Below, one piece after another: positions 25,009 to 36,680 of a DNA stretch of 64,000 nt. This DNA comes from Psilocybe azurescens (Eukaryota; Basidiomycota; Agaricomycetes; Agaricales; Agrocybaceae): positions 124,001-188,000 of the forward strand of contig JAJIRX010000904.1 in NCBI GenBank assembly GCA_023853785.1, written 5' to 3'. A program made the position numbers and the translations under genes. Below the pieces are notes generated by a model. That model was not told where the DNA came from. It saw nothing but the letters and a program-made list of their open reading frames with translations, and did no database searches. Within the stretch, counting starts at the first letter, position 1. Every line of letters starts with the position of its first letter.

Positions 25009-26069
25009 GGATCAAAATGAACTGGACAAATTGCTCTGGGATGTGAGAGCGTGGATGGTTGGATAGGCTGGTCTAGCCACTAATGAACGTCTTGAATAAC
25101 TGGAGTGATTGTTGAATTTTGTGCTGAATATTGATAGAGATTGATTGAATGCGTGCTTGGAGTGCTGGACTGAGTACTTGATAACTTGAAATCTTTGCTG
25201 TGAAGAAAGTTGGGGCTTATAACTTCCTTGCATTCCAAGCGATACTAATACATGGTTTATATACCAGAGAACATAGAAAAATATTTAAAAGAGATCAAGC
25301 ATCCAAACTATACTAATCATTCTGTAGAACGACACCCAGTAGTCCCATCTGTCAACTACATACAATAGATTGAAGGCTGACGGAGTTTAGGAGTGAAAAA
25401 TAGAAGGATGAGTAAGTAAGTAACATAGGATGAGTAAGAAGTATAAGCAGGATTATGAAAAGCGAAGTGAGATGAGTAAGAAAGAAGCAAAGCTGAGTAA
25501 GTACAATAAGCAAGAATGACAAAAGAAAGGAAGGATCAATCATATGAAAGTGTCAGACAATAGAAAAGGAGCCAAAATAGCGAACAATTACCATGCTAAT
25601 GAATAGAACCAGTCTATTCATGGCACAGCTCAGTCATCCATTACCAAGACTGCTGAGTGAGACAAAGATTTGCTGCATATGTGGAATCCAGTTAAGGACC
25701 AAATAGTTGTAGATGACCAAATGCTGATGACAATGGTGATATATGATGCTGTGCAGTGCTGTGCATACTAGGATGAATAAGAATGATGTCCAGGAATAAG
25801 CTGCGTATAGCCTTGAGGTTCGAAATAGATAGACGATTGAATCACTGATAGGGAATGTAGCTGATCAAATGGTTGAAGTGGAGATTGAAAGTTGTAATGG
25901 AGATTGAAGTGGACTGTGAATGGGCTTCAACGTTGAATATTGAGGATGTGCTTCAGATAAAAATGCAAAATAATAACCCTGGCTTCTGCATGCAATGGGA
26001 GTCAAGACAGACACTCTAAGCTTATAGATAAATCTCATATCCAATCAAAATTGGTGTATGACACTGGTT

Positions 26070-26640
26070 AAGTCACTTCAAGACAGAAAACAGGTGGACT
26101 GGCTGGACTGTCCAGTCCGTTGGACTTCTGTTGGACTTCCAGTGGACTTCCAGTGGACTCTCAGCACTTAATTAGACCAGATCCAAGAGTGCTCTGTCCA
26201 GTGGAGTCCAGTGGATGTCCAGTGGATGTCCAGTGGACTGTCACTGGTTGAATTGCAGACTTGGGAGGGAGTTAGGGACAGTAGCAGTGTTCTTGGAAGC
26301 TTTGGGAGCCATATTAAGGAAGCTAGGTCACTAGGATAATACTTCAATCTTATCTTTAATTCATGTAACAATGTAATATAATATATTACTATATACTACA
26401 TTATTATCTGACTTTGTGAATTTCACTAAGTCTGACTTTAAATTCACATGGAATGGAATCCAATTGGATTCCAACTGGAATACTTTAATCTTAGCTTAAA
26501 TTTATGTGACAATGTAATATAATATATTAAAAACTATATACTACATGATTATATACAGGTAAAAATAAAATAAAAACATAATAAAAAAGAAACAAAAAAA
26601 GAAAAACAGAAAGAAAGAATGGAAAAAGGGGCAGAGGGTA
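26070..26640 (+). repeat. X-left internal array and AT-rich spacer
   Basis: Part of element X: a second cluster of TCCAGTGGA/TCCGTTGGA palindromes (26100-26240), then AT-rich DNA containing the palindromic GGAATCCAATTGGATTCC (26455-26472) and an A-rich stretch (26560-26630). It is the inverted counterpart of 40965-41525 in X-right. Confidence 0.7.
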
Positions 26641-26984
26641 CATTGGTGGTGTCGTTGTCTGTGTTATTGACATGGTGGTTGGCTGTACCCGTTGTTGTAT
26701 GTGTTGGTGTCGCCGTCAGGTGTTGTCGTCGGCTGTACCCGCTGTGGTACACGTCAGTGTCGTCGTCGGTGTCATTGTTGGTGTCGTCCGTATGTGTTGT
26801 GGTATGTGTTGCTGCTGTCATCGCGTGTTGTGGTCATCCCTGTCATCCTCGCTGTCGCCGTGGTGGTATGTGTTGTTGCGGTCCGTACCCATTGTGGTAC
26901 GTGTCGGTGTCGTCATATGCCGTGCCTGTTCTGGTACCCATTGGTGCCTTTGTCGCGGTGAAAGGGTGTAAACCATTCTGAGCT

Positions 26985-28870
26985 TACAATTCATAGTGAG
27001 ATACAGAGGCCCTTATTTTTGCAATTGTTATCTGTAATAAACTAGTACATTATACTAGTGAAGGGTAGGAGATACGCCAGACTATTAGGCTTTGAGGCTT
27101 TACTTCCTAGTGGGCCAACAAGAGTAATAGACCTTACAAACTAACTAAGGTGTAGTGTGGCCTATTAATCAGTGCTACGAATCAAAGACTACCTTTAGTT
27201 TCCTACACAGCTATCAAAGCAACCCTAGCCGAAGCGTCCGAAGTGATCGCCTGCTCCATTGATCATACTATTAGTCCCATGCAAAGAAGAAACCCTTAAG
27301 AAATGACCTTGGCTCTTACAAAGGGTAACACCCACCAGTGTCTTACCAAGTGATCGCCAAGTGATGAAAACCTTATTAATTAGCAAAGCGATCACTGTGT
27401 CCAGGCCTCACAAAGGCTGTTCACTAAATTAGGCGATCAACCGCTTGGGGATCAGGCATCACTGCACCACACGGGTGATCGCCCACGGACCGAATGTATT
27501 GGCAATTGAAATCTTGTGTACAACTCAGCATATGGCGGTCTAATAGATCCAACTATAAAAACTTGTAATTTGCAATGCAGCTAACGTGAGTGAGCGATCG
27601 CCCAGCCAGCGATCGCCACACGATACTAGAGGTAACTTGCCTCATGATAAGGGCACCTGTTGTTCCAGGGGGTCCTAAACCAATAGCAACTGTGCTGGGG
27701 AACCTTGGGAGGGTTTCCTAGGAAATACACCCCTAAGTAATCTAGTCCCAACATGCCTTAGCCATGAGCCATCTGATAAAATAAGTCGGGTGATCGCTAC
27801 CCAAGAAGGCACTGCCGCATGGACAACCATGTTATCTTCAAATAAGCGCCGTAGCCCAGGCAAACTAGTACTTTCCACTATTATAATTGGTGCAGCAAAG
27901 GCTAGGCAGCACGCCGGTCCATTTCCTTCCTTTTCTCTTAGTCTCTTTCAATTATCACAAGCCAAAGTATCTATTTAGTCTATAAAAACAGTCCTGTATC
28001 TTAGAATAGGAACCAAGTAATTTACACCCCAGATTTGATATCAGAATTTACTCTGAATAAGAATTCTAGTGTTAACACTTGAGGGACTAGTGATTTGTGT
28101 GATAAGAGATCGAACACTGCAGTTCACCTTAAGCAATTAGGCGCTACCTGGTTTTGTGAGCCATCGCCATTGTGATATTCAACGTCAGGTCTATTAGACT
28201 TGATAAGCAGGCTTTTATAAGTCATCCGTGGACTGCCCTGGGGATTGTTAAGTACAGATTGGAACCCTATACGACTAGCGATTGCTCATAGTAACTAGGG
28301 ACGACTGTCAGAGAACTCCAACTGTTCAGGACGTTGCCTATAGTAAGACTGCCCTGGGGATTATTAAGTACGGGTGGGAACCCTATAAAGGCTAGTGATC
28401 GCTCATAGTAACTAGGGACGACTGTCAGAGAAATCCGACTGTTTTCAGGACGTTGCCTATAGTAAACTAAGGACTGTGGACTAGTGTGCCCAGTTGCTTA
28501 TAGGAACCAAGGATCTACTACGTGTTAATATGGGTGATCGCTTATAGTGTTTGACAAAGTTTGAGTTTGGGTTATATAAAGAGAAACTGTCAAGTGTCCC
28601 GTGTACACTCGCCCCCAAAAGCGATCCCCCTGATATTGGTGATCACCCTCATATAAGAGAGATCACCCTTACTATTCAAGTGCCTTGTGTGTACTAGCCT
28701 GTAAAAGCGTTCTCTAGCTACTAGTGATCACCCCAGAGCGATCGTCTAAGTCTGTACTCTGCTAAACTAGTTATTGTAATAAGCCTTACGAGCTTACCCT
28801 CCCAGATCGAACTGATCAATATAAATATTTGATTGGGTGTTGTGTATTGGGCAATTACAAAGTCACCCCG
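26985..28870. mobile_element. GATCGCC-rich element inserted in the minisatellite
   Basis: About 1.9 kb of different composition between TTTGTCGCGG and GTCGTCGCAG, where the inverted X copy is uninterrupted. It contains more than a dozen GTGATCGC / GCGATCAC motifs spread along its length (for example near 27248, 27352, 27428, 27475, 27592, 27790, 28400, 28535, 28640 and 28735). No coding frame longer than about 80 codons is seen. Ends are not certain; GTCGCGG/GTCGCAG may be an imperfect target duplication. Confidence 0.5.
28233..28468. repeat. 116-bp tandem duplication
   Basis: Two consecutive units starting CTGCCCTGGGGATT at 28233 and 28349, both containing CATAGTAACTAGGGACGACT and ending CAGGACGTTGCCTATAGTAA. 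They differ at about ten positions, so this is an older duplication inside the GATCGCC-rich element. Confidence 0.85.
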
Positions 28871-29581
28871 CACTAAACATCTCAGCGGGTCGTCGCAGTC
28901 CGTACCTGTTGCGGTACATGCTGGTGTTGTTGTTATCGGCCCTGTTTTGCTGTCGCCCGTGGTGGTATCCATCGGTGCCGTTGTCGCAGGTTGTCCTTGT
29001 CCTCGCCCCTTGCCTTCCCTCGCCCCTCACGGCCCTTGTCCTCGCCCTCGCCATCCTCATCTTGCCGTCCTTGTCCTCGCATTTTTGTCCTTGCCCTCGC
29101 CGTCCTCATTCTAGCCCCTTGCTGCTGTCCTTGTCCTGGTTTTCGCTGCCGTCCTCGCCCACATTCTGGTCCATGCCAGTGTTTTGGTCCTCGCCATCGC
29201 AATCCTGGTCCTAGCTGTTGTCCTCATGGTCCCTCATGGTCCTCACCCTTGCCCTCGTGGTCCTCGTCGTGATCCTCATCTGTGTCCTTGTTGTTGCTGT
29301 CGCCATTGTCCTTGTCCACGACCTTGTCGTCGCTGTCATCCTTGTCAGTGTGGCCGTCGCAGTTGTTCTTGTCCTCTGTCACGTTGGGTTGGCTCTTGCC
29401 TGGCTCCGACTGACGAGGCGGTGGTAGTGGTGGAAGGAAAAAGGGTTGGGGTCAGAATCAACAACGGACCGACATGGCATCAACATGTCATGCACGTGTT
29501 GTTGTTTGGCTTGTGCCGAGCAGTGCCAAGAATTTTGGCTGCATCAGTATGTATTTAACTAATTTTATTATTTCCATAAGC

Positions 29582-29664
29582 CTTTGTGGCTCAGTTGGTT
29601 TATCCTGCTTGCGTCCAGCATTCTCCGATGCCTGAGTTCAATTCTTGTTTGTGTCTTTTTTTCT
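29582..29664 (+). repeat. tRNA-like Pol III module, type 1 (in X-left)
   Basis: A perfect A box TGGCTCAGTTGG (29587-29598) and a B-box-like GAGTTCAATTC (29634-29644), followed by a T7 run (29656-29662) that would act as a Pol III terminator. The predicted transcript is about 75-80 nt. The same module with a nearby T-run is in X-right (39697-39785, -) and Z (35947-36030, -). The acceptor ends do not pair, so it is tRNA-derived rather than a tRNA. Confidence 0.7.
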
Positions 29665-29722
29665 ATACTAGTATAAATTATAATAAAAGGACAGTAAAGA
29701 CCTCAAACAACCCTCTGCTTGC

Positions 29723-29960
29723 TGTCCATTGGACTTCCATTGGAATTCCGTTGGACTTGTCCGTTGGAATTCCAATGGTCATGTCCAGTGGGATTCCAAT
29801 GGTCATGTCCAGTGGGATTCCAATGGACTTCCGTTGGTTCTGTCTGGTCATTTCCAGTGGACTTTGACTGCTGGTTTGGCATTATTCCAGTGGACAGTCC
29901 GTTGGACTTGTAGTCTGGTCGGACATTCACCAGAATCTCACTGGAATCTCACTGGAAAAT
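29723..29960 (+). repeat. Subterminal palindrome array of X-left, 3' side
   Basis: Tandem and spaced copies of TCCATTGGA, TCCGTTGGA, TCCAATGG and GTCCAGTGG, each a short imperfect palindrome. They are followed by CACCAGAATCTCACTGG units and the GGGGGCCGTGTAAAG terminus at 30020-30034. It matches the array of X-right at 39440-39670 in reverse. Confidence 0.8.
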
Positions 29961-30039
29961 TTCAGCAGTCCTAGACCAGAAAAATTGTCATTCTGAATAT
30001 AGAAAGTCCGACCAAAAATGGGGGCCGTGTAAAGATCTC

Positions 30040-31534
30040 AATTTTCTTGAGGCAATGGCATTCCTGCAAACTCTTCAAGTTTTTGTTGGTAGTGCAAAGA
30101 AGTTGGTCAATAAGAAAAAAGCCATAATCAAACACTTATGCTTCAGTGGGGTTTTGTTAGATATGTTTGGAGATAAGAGCATGTCACAAATCATCACAAA
30201 TTTTGTCTTAGAACTGATCCCAGAGTGCAGCAGGATTTGATGGTGTGCAGTCTCAAAGAATAGTCACAAAAGATTGTGAAGTTGTTGTCCACTTGCCATA
30301 TATCCAGCCTCTTCCAGGCACTGCTTCCACTCATTATCATCCTCTAAAAGTCCTTGATGTATGCAGGCCTCACAAAATGTTTCATACACAGTGCCATTAA
30401 CTGTTTGGAGATCAACAGAAGATGTAGTACCCTTGACACAGGTCTGCAGAGTTCTGAGATAAAAATGCTCTCCTAAACTTGAATAAGCATAGTACATACA
30501 CCCAATTGCAAATTGTTTCTGTTTTGGAGCCCATTTGTGCTGCTTTCCCTTCCAGACAAATTTTGCAGGAAAATGTTGACAAAGAGTATTTCTGGCTTTC
30601 TCATACTGTATATTGGCTTTGAAATAAGCAGTGAGCTTGGTGTTTTTGCCTGCAGTGTGATCCAAAACCTCCTGAACATTTAGTGCCTGGTCTTCATTCC
30701 ATGTAACTATTTGTTGATCAGGCAAATGAACCTGAACGCAAACAATAGGTGGAGGCTCTTGATACATGTGGAAGTGAAAATGTGCCAAAGTCCTTGACAT
30801 GCAGAAACATATTGTGCATCAAGATATAGCTTGACCTCATCTTCACAGCATCCAAACTCCATGGTAATGCAATTATGGCTCTTATAGACATATTTATAGA
30901 TGTATTTGATGGCCTTGATAGAAACAATAGACTCAACATTGATATGACAGTGATATTTCCAGATAAGATAACAGCAGTGAGCAACAACCCAGCAATTATC
31001 ATCCTTTTTCCACCACCTATGTCAAACTCTTTTCCAGTATCACATCTTCTGAGATTTGCATAAGAGTCTTCATTGACAGTGGTCTGATTATGATAAGACT
31101 TGGGAAAATGTTTTAAACATTTTCCATTCTCATGACATTGAGCAGTGGTGTCACCATTGCATGGAGTATGGACCATCAATTTCCTGACCAATTCAAAGAG
31201 TTCAGGCTTTTGCTCTTTATCTATAAATTCAGCTGAAATAAGGCTGTCAACATCTTTAGAGTGCGAAGCTTGTAATCAGAATACAAAAATACAATCATGT
31301 GCATATGTAGAGGCCTCACTTTTGAAACTCAATTGTCCACACATTTGCAATTGCTCTACTCATAATGCCATCTTTAGAAATATCATTGAGCATCTCTTTC
31401 ATTTTGCATGAAAGACTCTGACCACCAAATCAGAACAATCAGAAGACTGTTGTCCAGGAAAAAGTGCCTCTTTGATTTCTGGCTAATTTGGGTTGGCAGT
31501 AGCAGTGATGAATAAATCAGCTCCATGAAAAAAA
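30040..31534 (-). pseudogene. Helitron RepHel fragment (N-terminal and pre-helicase part)
   Basis: Minus-strand protein pieces typical of basidiomycete Helitrons. From right to left: ADLFITATANPNWPEI, DLVVRVFHAKMKEM, LVRKLMVHTPCNGD, CLKHFPKSYHNQT, then (in another frame) HFHMYQEPPPIVCVQVHLPD, NTLCQHFPAKFVWKG, LRTLQTCVKGTTS, FCEACIHQGLLEDDNEWKQC, and finally FAGMPLPQEN at the X boundary. Several frame changes and stops break the reading. The rolling-circle HUH motif is not visible. The helicase half is missing here and a related one is at 42.2-43.6 kb in the opposite orientation. Confidence 0.8.
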
Positions 31535-31930
31535 CTAGTATTTTACACTCCTCCACAAGCTCTGATCAGCACTGCTCTGCACTGTATAGCTCTGAGCAAA
31601 TCTGAGCAGATCTGAACAGAACTATACAGTTCTGCACAGGCCTACTCAGAAATTGTCATATACAGACATAATAAACTGCAAGTGCTTAAGTCACATGATA
31701 TTTATGCTTGGTCAGCATTATACAATAATTTCTTATATAAGCTTTAAATATGCCATTAAAATCATATAATATTTCTGCTTAGTCAGTATTACATAAGTTC
31801 TTATATAATCTATTAAAGTTAATAAATGCAAAATTACAAATACACTCAACAGGAATTGAACCAACAGCTTTATATATATTAATTCTACACATGCTTTACC
31901 AACTACACTATTATTGGGGTTAAACAATCA
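31535..31930 (+). mobile_element. Element W, left end with CTGATCAG-type array
   Basis: Begins CTAGTATTTTACACTCCTCC, the family terminus, followed at 31558-31650 by CTCTGATCAGCACTGCTCTG and GAGCAGATCTGAACAG-like palindromes. A type-2 tRNA-like module (31847-31920, -) lies about 310 bp inside, as in Y. The right end was not located; similar TCTGATCAG/TCTGTTCT words recur to about 32.7 kb. Confidence 0.55.
31847..31920 (-). repeat. tRNA-like Pol III module, type 2 (in W)
   Basis: A box TAGTGTAGTTGG and B box GGTTCAATTCC on the minus strand, followed by TTTT about 30 nt downstream (plus strand AAAATTAC side near 31830). It is the best-preserved B box of the four type-2 copies. Confidence 0.68.
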
Positions 31931-32889
31931 CTGATGTGTGTGATAGCCAGTGACATATTGTGTCACATTATGACCAGACCAATATCTTGAGACATTGAGC
32001 TTGTATTTTATAAACAACCAATTCAAAATATTTTGTGGTATATAATGGAAGATATTAAGTAGTTTCATTGCATGAAGGCATTTTTATTGCAATAAATATA
32101 ATTAAGAACTCAAAAAGGGAAATCAGACTGATTTCCCTACCAAATATAGCACTCTAGATTGCATGAAGAATATCTCAGCAACCACAGCACCATGGTTGGC
32201 GGGCGTATTTTGTTTAAAATTTAACTTTAAACAAACTGATCAGAACAGATTTTTGTTTTTGCTCTCAATGGCAAGTTAGACCCTATATTTAGGCACTTCA
32301 CCTACTTAGACTTGCTAAATTAAAAATCTGTTCTAATCACATTTTAGCAATTAAAATTTAAATCACTTTTTCTCTGGAAATCTAGTCATGAATTGCATAT
32401 TCTATGATGCTATTGTCATTATACAGTTTCAAGCACAAAATCTGTGTAGCACAGCCACTGATCCCGTTCCAAAACAGGCTAAACAGGCCTCAAGGCTTCT
32501 TCATGGCAGCCTTGCATGTGAGGGATGGCCCTGAAATGACTTTTATATACCTAAGGACTGTAGGGAAATGGTCTTTGCACTCAATCCACCATCATACATG
32601 CTTGATTGCCTCTATTTCTTTATTCTGACTGCTTTTCTACTGTTTTTAGTTCAAAAAGCTTTTTATTGGATAGTAAGTCACAAAGTTTGGTATTCTTATA
32701 TGATATTGTGTACTAAAAATACAGATACTTGTTCTGATTTTAGCATCTATTTCTAGGCCATATAGCCAGTCTGAAATTCAGATAACTGATTCTGCAGTAA
32801 CATTTTATTATAATATACTAACATTATAGTTCAATATTATGCATTAGAGCCTGCCCAAGGATATCAGAGATACTCTGTAATGCCTGTTG
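31931..32889. other. AT-rich stretch, probably interior of W and decayed TE
   Basis: No gene supported. Motifs CTGATCAGAACAG (about 32240), AAATCTGTTCT (about 32325) and TTGTTCTGATT (about 32730) echo the W array, so W may extend through here. Frames at 32404-32756 are short. Confidence 0.35.
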
Positions 32890-34240
32890 GAAAAAAGAAT
32901 TGAGCTACTGTTATGGAAAAATTATGAGATGCTCAAGCTGAGAAAAAGGCTGTAACTTCATCTAAGACTGCAGCAGAGGATATCTGGTACAAGTTGAAAG
33001 CTGCAGAGTCCTGTATTCAGGAGATAGAGCTATTGCTTGATCAGAAAACCACTGAGTGTAGTGTCTTGCAGTTACAGCCTGAGAAGTCCAACCAACAGCT
33101 GGCTAAATATGAGGCTGATGCTTCTTTATAGAAGTCAAAACAGAAGGACACGGCACTGCACAGTGTTGGAAGGAGAAAAATAGCCAGTTGGAAAGTCAGG
33201 CTATAACTCTGAAGGAGGCTGAGAAGAAAGCTTCTGCACAGTATCTGAGAGGATCACAACAGTCAGAACAAGTTCTTCCATCACTACAACAAGTGAATGA
33301 TGGCCTTCACAGTGGGCTTTCAAATGCATTCACTAAATGGACATCAAAACTTGCAGACACACATCACAAGCTTAATATCTCACAAAAGAGGCTTGAAATA
33401 CTCCACAAAGAAGCCATCAATCTGTGTAAAACAGTGGAAAACTCTAAAAGTGCACAAGAGAGTGCTATTGCCAAAGTCAAAGCAGAAATCTATCAGAAAT
33501 GATCTGTTCATCATCTGATGAGCAAAAGCATTATTAATGATGAAACCCACAATATTGTACACTTACTTGTCAAGGCAGGCTATTCACATAACTACATTTA
33601 TGAAGTCATAGAAGCTGTTCTCAATTCAGCTGGCATGAAGGCTATTGGAGCCATTAGCAGGCCATCTGTGTCTCACATTCTCTGTGAAGGGTATTTTGCT
33701 GCACAAATTCAACTTGGATATGAGATGAAAAACACAGAGGCTATGACCTTTAGTGCAGATGGAACAGGTCATAGGAGTATCAATTACAACTCCTGCCATG
33801 TTCATCGCCTTGTTGAAGACTATGCATCACCTGAAAGTGATGCAAAAACATGCAACTTGCACTTTTGGAATTCAATTATCCCATGATGGTTCAAGTAAAA
33901 AGCTGTAGCAGACTGGAAAGACACACTCAATAAAGGTCTTGAAATTTTTAACAATAGCCCATTGGGAAAGTGTTCAGATGGTCTATTCAAGCTCACTGAG
34001 CTTTTTATAAAACTCATGGGAACAAATACTGACCACTGTGCAAAGGAAAGAAAGAATGCTCGACTGCTAGAAGATATGAAAGCATGGGCTGTTGACCAAC
34101 ATCTTGGAGAGGAAAAGCTGCTTGATATGTCATTTGAAGAAATTTCAGAACACTTTAAAAAGCAGAAGCAAATATAATTAAAAAAGCAGATGGAAAAAAC
34201 AAATGGAGTAACTTATCAGACATCAAAAAAGCAGAAAAAA
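32890..34240 (+). pseudogene. Transposon-type protein fragment with coiled coil, class unknown
   Basis: A broken plus-strand frame. Upstream is a coiled coil (EKKAVTSSKTAAEDIWYKL, LLLDQKTTECSVL, then LKEAEKKASAQYLRGSQQS). It is followed by INDETHNIVHLLVKAGYS, VLNSAGMKAIGAISRPSVS, AMTFSADGTGHRSINYNS, SPLGKCSDGLFKLTELFIK and GTNTDHCAKERKNARLLEDM. The SADGTxHRSINY and TDHCAKE motifs recur in a high-copy agaricomycete protein I regard as transposon-encoded, but I cannot assign its superfamily. Stops and frame changes occur, and the gene is cut at 34241 by the terminus of element V. Confidence 0.6.
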
Positions 34241-34450
34241 CAGTACTTTACCATCCCCCACACAGTCCATATGGACTCCAGTGGACTCCAGTGGACTTGC
34301 CTATACACTGAGTATAAAGGTAAACAGAGTCCACTGAGTCCAGTGGAGTCCAGTGGACTCTGTGTACTTAATACAGTAAATAAGTAAAATTAAAATAAAT
34401 GAAGTCCAGTGGATTTCACTGTACTCTGTTTACCTGTAAATTATATCAGA
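34241..34450 (+). mobile_element. Element V fragment, CCAGTGGA-type array
   Basis: Terminus CAGTACTTTACCATCCCCCA at 34241-34260, then TCCATATGGACTCCAGTGGA and repeated GTCCAGTGGA/TCCACTG units to about 34440. The opposite end was not found. The same array type appears at 45068-45385. Confidence 0.6.
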
Positions 34451-35946
34451 TTATCAAATTTACTGGATTTCACTGTACTTCATTAACAAAATAAAGAAAA
34501 TTATATAATATTTATCTAATTTAACAAGCTATATACTAACTAGAGTTAATATGTAGTGAAACACTAATTACATAACCACAGAAAGGACATCACACTGTCA
34601 TACACCAATTTTGATTGGATATGAGATTTATCTATAAGCTTAGAGCATTTGTCTTGACTCCTCATTGCATGCAGAAGCCAGGGTTATTATTTTGCATTTT
34701 TATCTGAAGCACATCCCTCAATATTCAACGTCGAAGTCCATTCACAGTCCACTTCAATTTCCATTCCAACTTTCAATCTCCACTTCAACCATTTGATCAG
34801 CTACATTCCCTATCAATGATTCAATCATCTATCTATTTCAAACCTCAAGGCTATGCACAGCTTATTCCTGGACATCATTCCTATCCATCCTAGTATGCAC
34901 AGCACTGCACAGCATCATATATCACCATTGTCATCAGCATTTGGTCATCTACAACTATTTGGTCCTTAACTGGATTCCACATATGCAGCAAATCTTTGTC
35001 TCACTCAGCAGTCTTGGTAATGGATGACTGAGCTGTGCCATGAATAGACTGGTTCTATTCATTAGCATGGTACTTGTTCGCTATTTTGGCTCCTTTTCTA
35101 TTGTCTGACACTTTCATATGATTGATCCTTCCTTCCTTTTGTCATTCTTGCTTATTGTACTTACTCAGCTTTGCTTCTTTCTTACTCATCTCACTTCGCT
35201 TTTCATAATCCTGCTTATACTTCTTACTCATCCTATGTTTACTTACTCATCCTTCTATTTTTCACTCCTAAACTCCGTCAGCCTTCAATCTATTGTATGT
35301 AGTTGACAGATGGGACTACTGGGTGTCGTTCTACAGAATGATTAGTATAGTTTGGATGCTTGATCTCTTTTAAATATTTTTCTATGTTCTCTGGTATATA
35401 AACCATGTAGTAGTATTGCTTGGAATACAAGGAAGTTACAAGCCCCAACTTTCTTCACAGCAAAGATTTCAAGTTATCAAGTACTCAGTTCCAGCACTCC
35501 AGCATGCATTCATTCAATCTCTATCAGTATTCAGCACAAAATTCAACAGTTATTCCAGATCATGAGGTCTTTACCCTCACCCAGGTATTCATGTGGAGTC
35601 CACCGACTCCATGCCGGAGTTAGTGGACTCCATATGGAGTTTAGCAACCTTTTTTTTGGCAGATATGCCAGCCATTTAGGGGTGGAGGCTCCATCTGAGT
35701 CCAGCTGGAATCCACTCATCCTCCATGTGGACCCATGTGAAGGATGTGGAACTCCATCTGGACTCCATGGAACTTCATATGGAGTTCCCCATCCTCCATA
35801 TGGATTTCATGTGGACTTAAGTCATAAATCATGTTTATTAGTATGAATACACAATTTCATGACCAAATTCAAATGGACTCCAGGTGAAGGAATGTCCTGG
35901 ATTTTATTTACATTTTATTGTATTTTATTATATTTTATTGTAGTGT

Positions 35947-36030
35947 AAAAAAGAAAATGCACCAGCAGGAATTGAACACACGCATCCAAGAACACCGAAC
36001 AAGGTGATAAACCAACTGAACCATTAAGGC
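35947..36030 (-). repeat. tRNA-like Pol III module, type 1 (in Z)
   Basis: Minus-strand A box TGGTTCAGTTGG (36012-36023) and B box GTGTTCAATTCC (35968-35979), followed by TTTTCTTTTTT (35957-35947) as terminator. It points toward the left end of Z. Confidence 0.67.
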
Positions 36031-36126
36031 TTTGATAAACATTATAAAATAATTCCATAGCTACTGATTAGCGTAGTTTCTCAGCAATTCTCGGCATATA
36101 TTAAACAATGTCACGTATGTGACCTG

Positions 36127-36680
36127 TTGTTGCCACGTCGGTACGCTGGCCCCACCTTTCTTCCGACCACTACCACCACTACCGCCTCGTCAGTCAGAGC
36201 CAGGCGACAGCCAACCCAACGTGACGGAGGGCGATCACGACCACTAGCGGCCAAGACCACGACCACGACAATGACAACACGGACGCGGACAAGGAGTACT
36301 GCGATGGCGAAGCATGAACAACGGCGACAGCGATGACAAGGGCAACAGCAAGGATGGCGAGGGTGCGGGCCAGACAGTGCAGCAAGACAGTGACAGCAAG
36401 ACAGCAACAGCAAGACAGCAACAGCAAGACAGCAACAGCAAGACAGCAACAGCAAGACAGCAACAGCAAGGGTGAGTGCGAGACGAGGCGGGGCAAGACG
36501 GTGAGGGCGAGGGGTGAGGGGTGAGGGTGAGAGTGAGACAGCGGGTGAGGGTGAGGGGCGAGACGGTGGGGGGCAGGGCGAGGGCAAGACGTCAGGGGCA
36601 AGACAGCGACAGCGAGGACAACGACAATGGACACAGCGGGGTGTAGGATGACACCGCCATACAGCCACATACACACGACA
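36127..36680. repeat. GC-rich minisatellite of Z
   Basis: Trinucleotide-period GC-rich DNA. It contains an 18-bp tandem array (AGCAAGACAGCAACAGCA) at about 36384-36470, repeated about five times, then GGGTGAGGGTGAG-like units to 36590. It is the counterpart of the minisatellites in X but with different unit sequence. Long minus-strand open frames here are artefacts of the period. Confidence 0.75.

Larger units (their letters stand above)
23196..26063 (-). mobile_element. 1.7-kb TG...CA repeat, left copy (possible solo LTR)
   Basis: Read on the minus strand it starts TGTCATACACC (26063) and ends ACGTAGTTCA (23196), interrupted by element Y (23833-25008). It is about 75-90 percent alike by eye to an inverted copy at 34596-38079. 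On its own strand it holds a TATATAAACC box-like motif near 25260. TG...CA ends, length and absence of a gene would suit a solo LTR, but no internal retroelement is seen, so the class is inferred. It sits inside X-left between AAAGTCCGG and GGTTAAGTCACTTC, where X-right reads AAAGTCCAGTCAAGTCACTT. Confidence 0.6.
26640..29450 (+). repeat. GC-rich trinucleotide minisatellite of X-left, split by an insertion
   Basis: Two parts, 26640-26985 and 28870-29450, rich in GTCGTC, GGTGTCG, CGTACC and GTCCTCGCC units with a three-base period. They are continuous in the inverted copy at 39900-40960. CG dinucleotides are frequent, unlike the flanking DNA. Long open frames through it are a by-product of the period and GC content and are not annotated as genes. 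The 28870-29450 part changes from a GTACC-containing to a CCTCGCC-rich type, as in X-right. Confidence 0.75.
23030..30039 (+). mobile_element. TIR element X, left copy, interrupted by other elements
   Basis: 5' end GTGTACTTTACAGTGCCCCC, 3' end GGGGGCCGTGTAAAGATCTC. The subterminal array at 23058-23150 is built on TCCATTGGA/TCCAACGGA; the 3' array is at 29723-29960. Between lie a T/A-rich block, a GC-rich minisatellite (26640-26985 and 28870-29450) and a tRNA-like module (29582-29664). Compared with X-right (39357-41702, inverted), two foreign blocks are present: the 1.7-kb TG...CA repeat (23196-26063) and a GATCGCC-rich element (about 26985-28870). No transposase is encoded. Flanks show no clear target duplication. 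The 3' end abuts a Helitron reading frame. Confidence 0.7.

Noticed and set aside
28233..28468. CRISPR-like array
   Set aside because: Only two long units, no spacer structure, and the genome is eukaryotic.
28721..29558. Several overlapping frames on both strands
   Set aside because: Compositional frames in the CCTCGCC-type minisatellite of X-left.
29582..29664. A genuine tRNA gene
   Set aside because: A and B boxes are good, but the acceptor ends and D stem do not pair and the copies differ in the expected anticodon region; it repeats with the transposon.
35118..35306. Small hydrophobic protein conserved in both repeat copies (also 25352-25543, minus)
   Set aside because: Conservation is that of the whole repeat; the TTCTTACTCA-rich DNA gives Leu/Ser runs in any frame.
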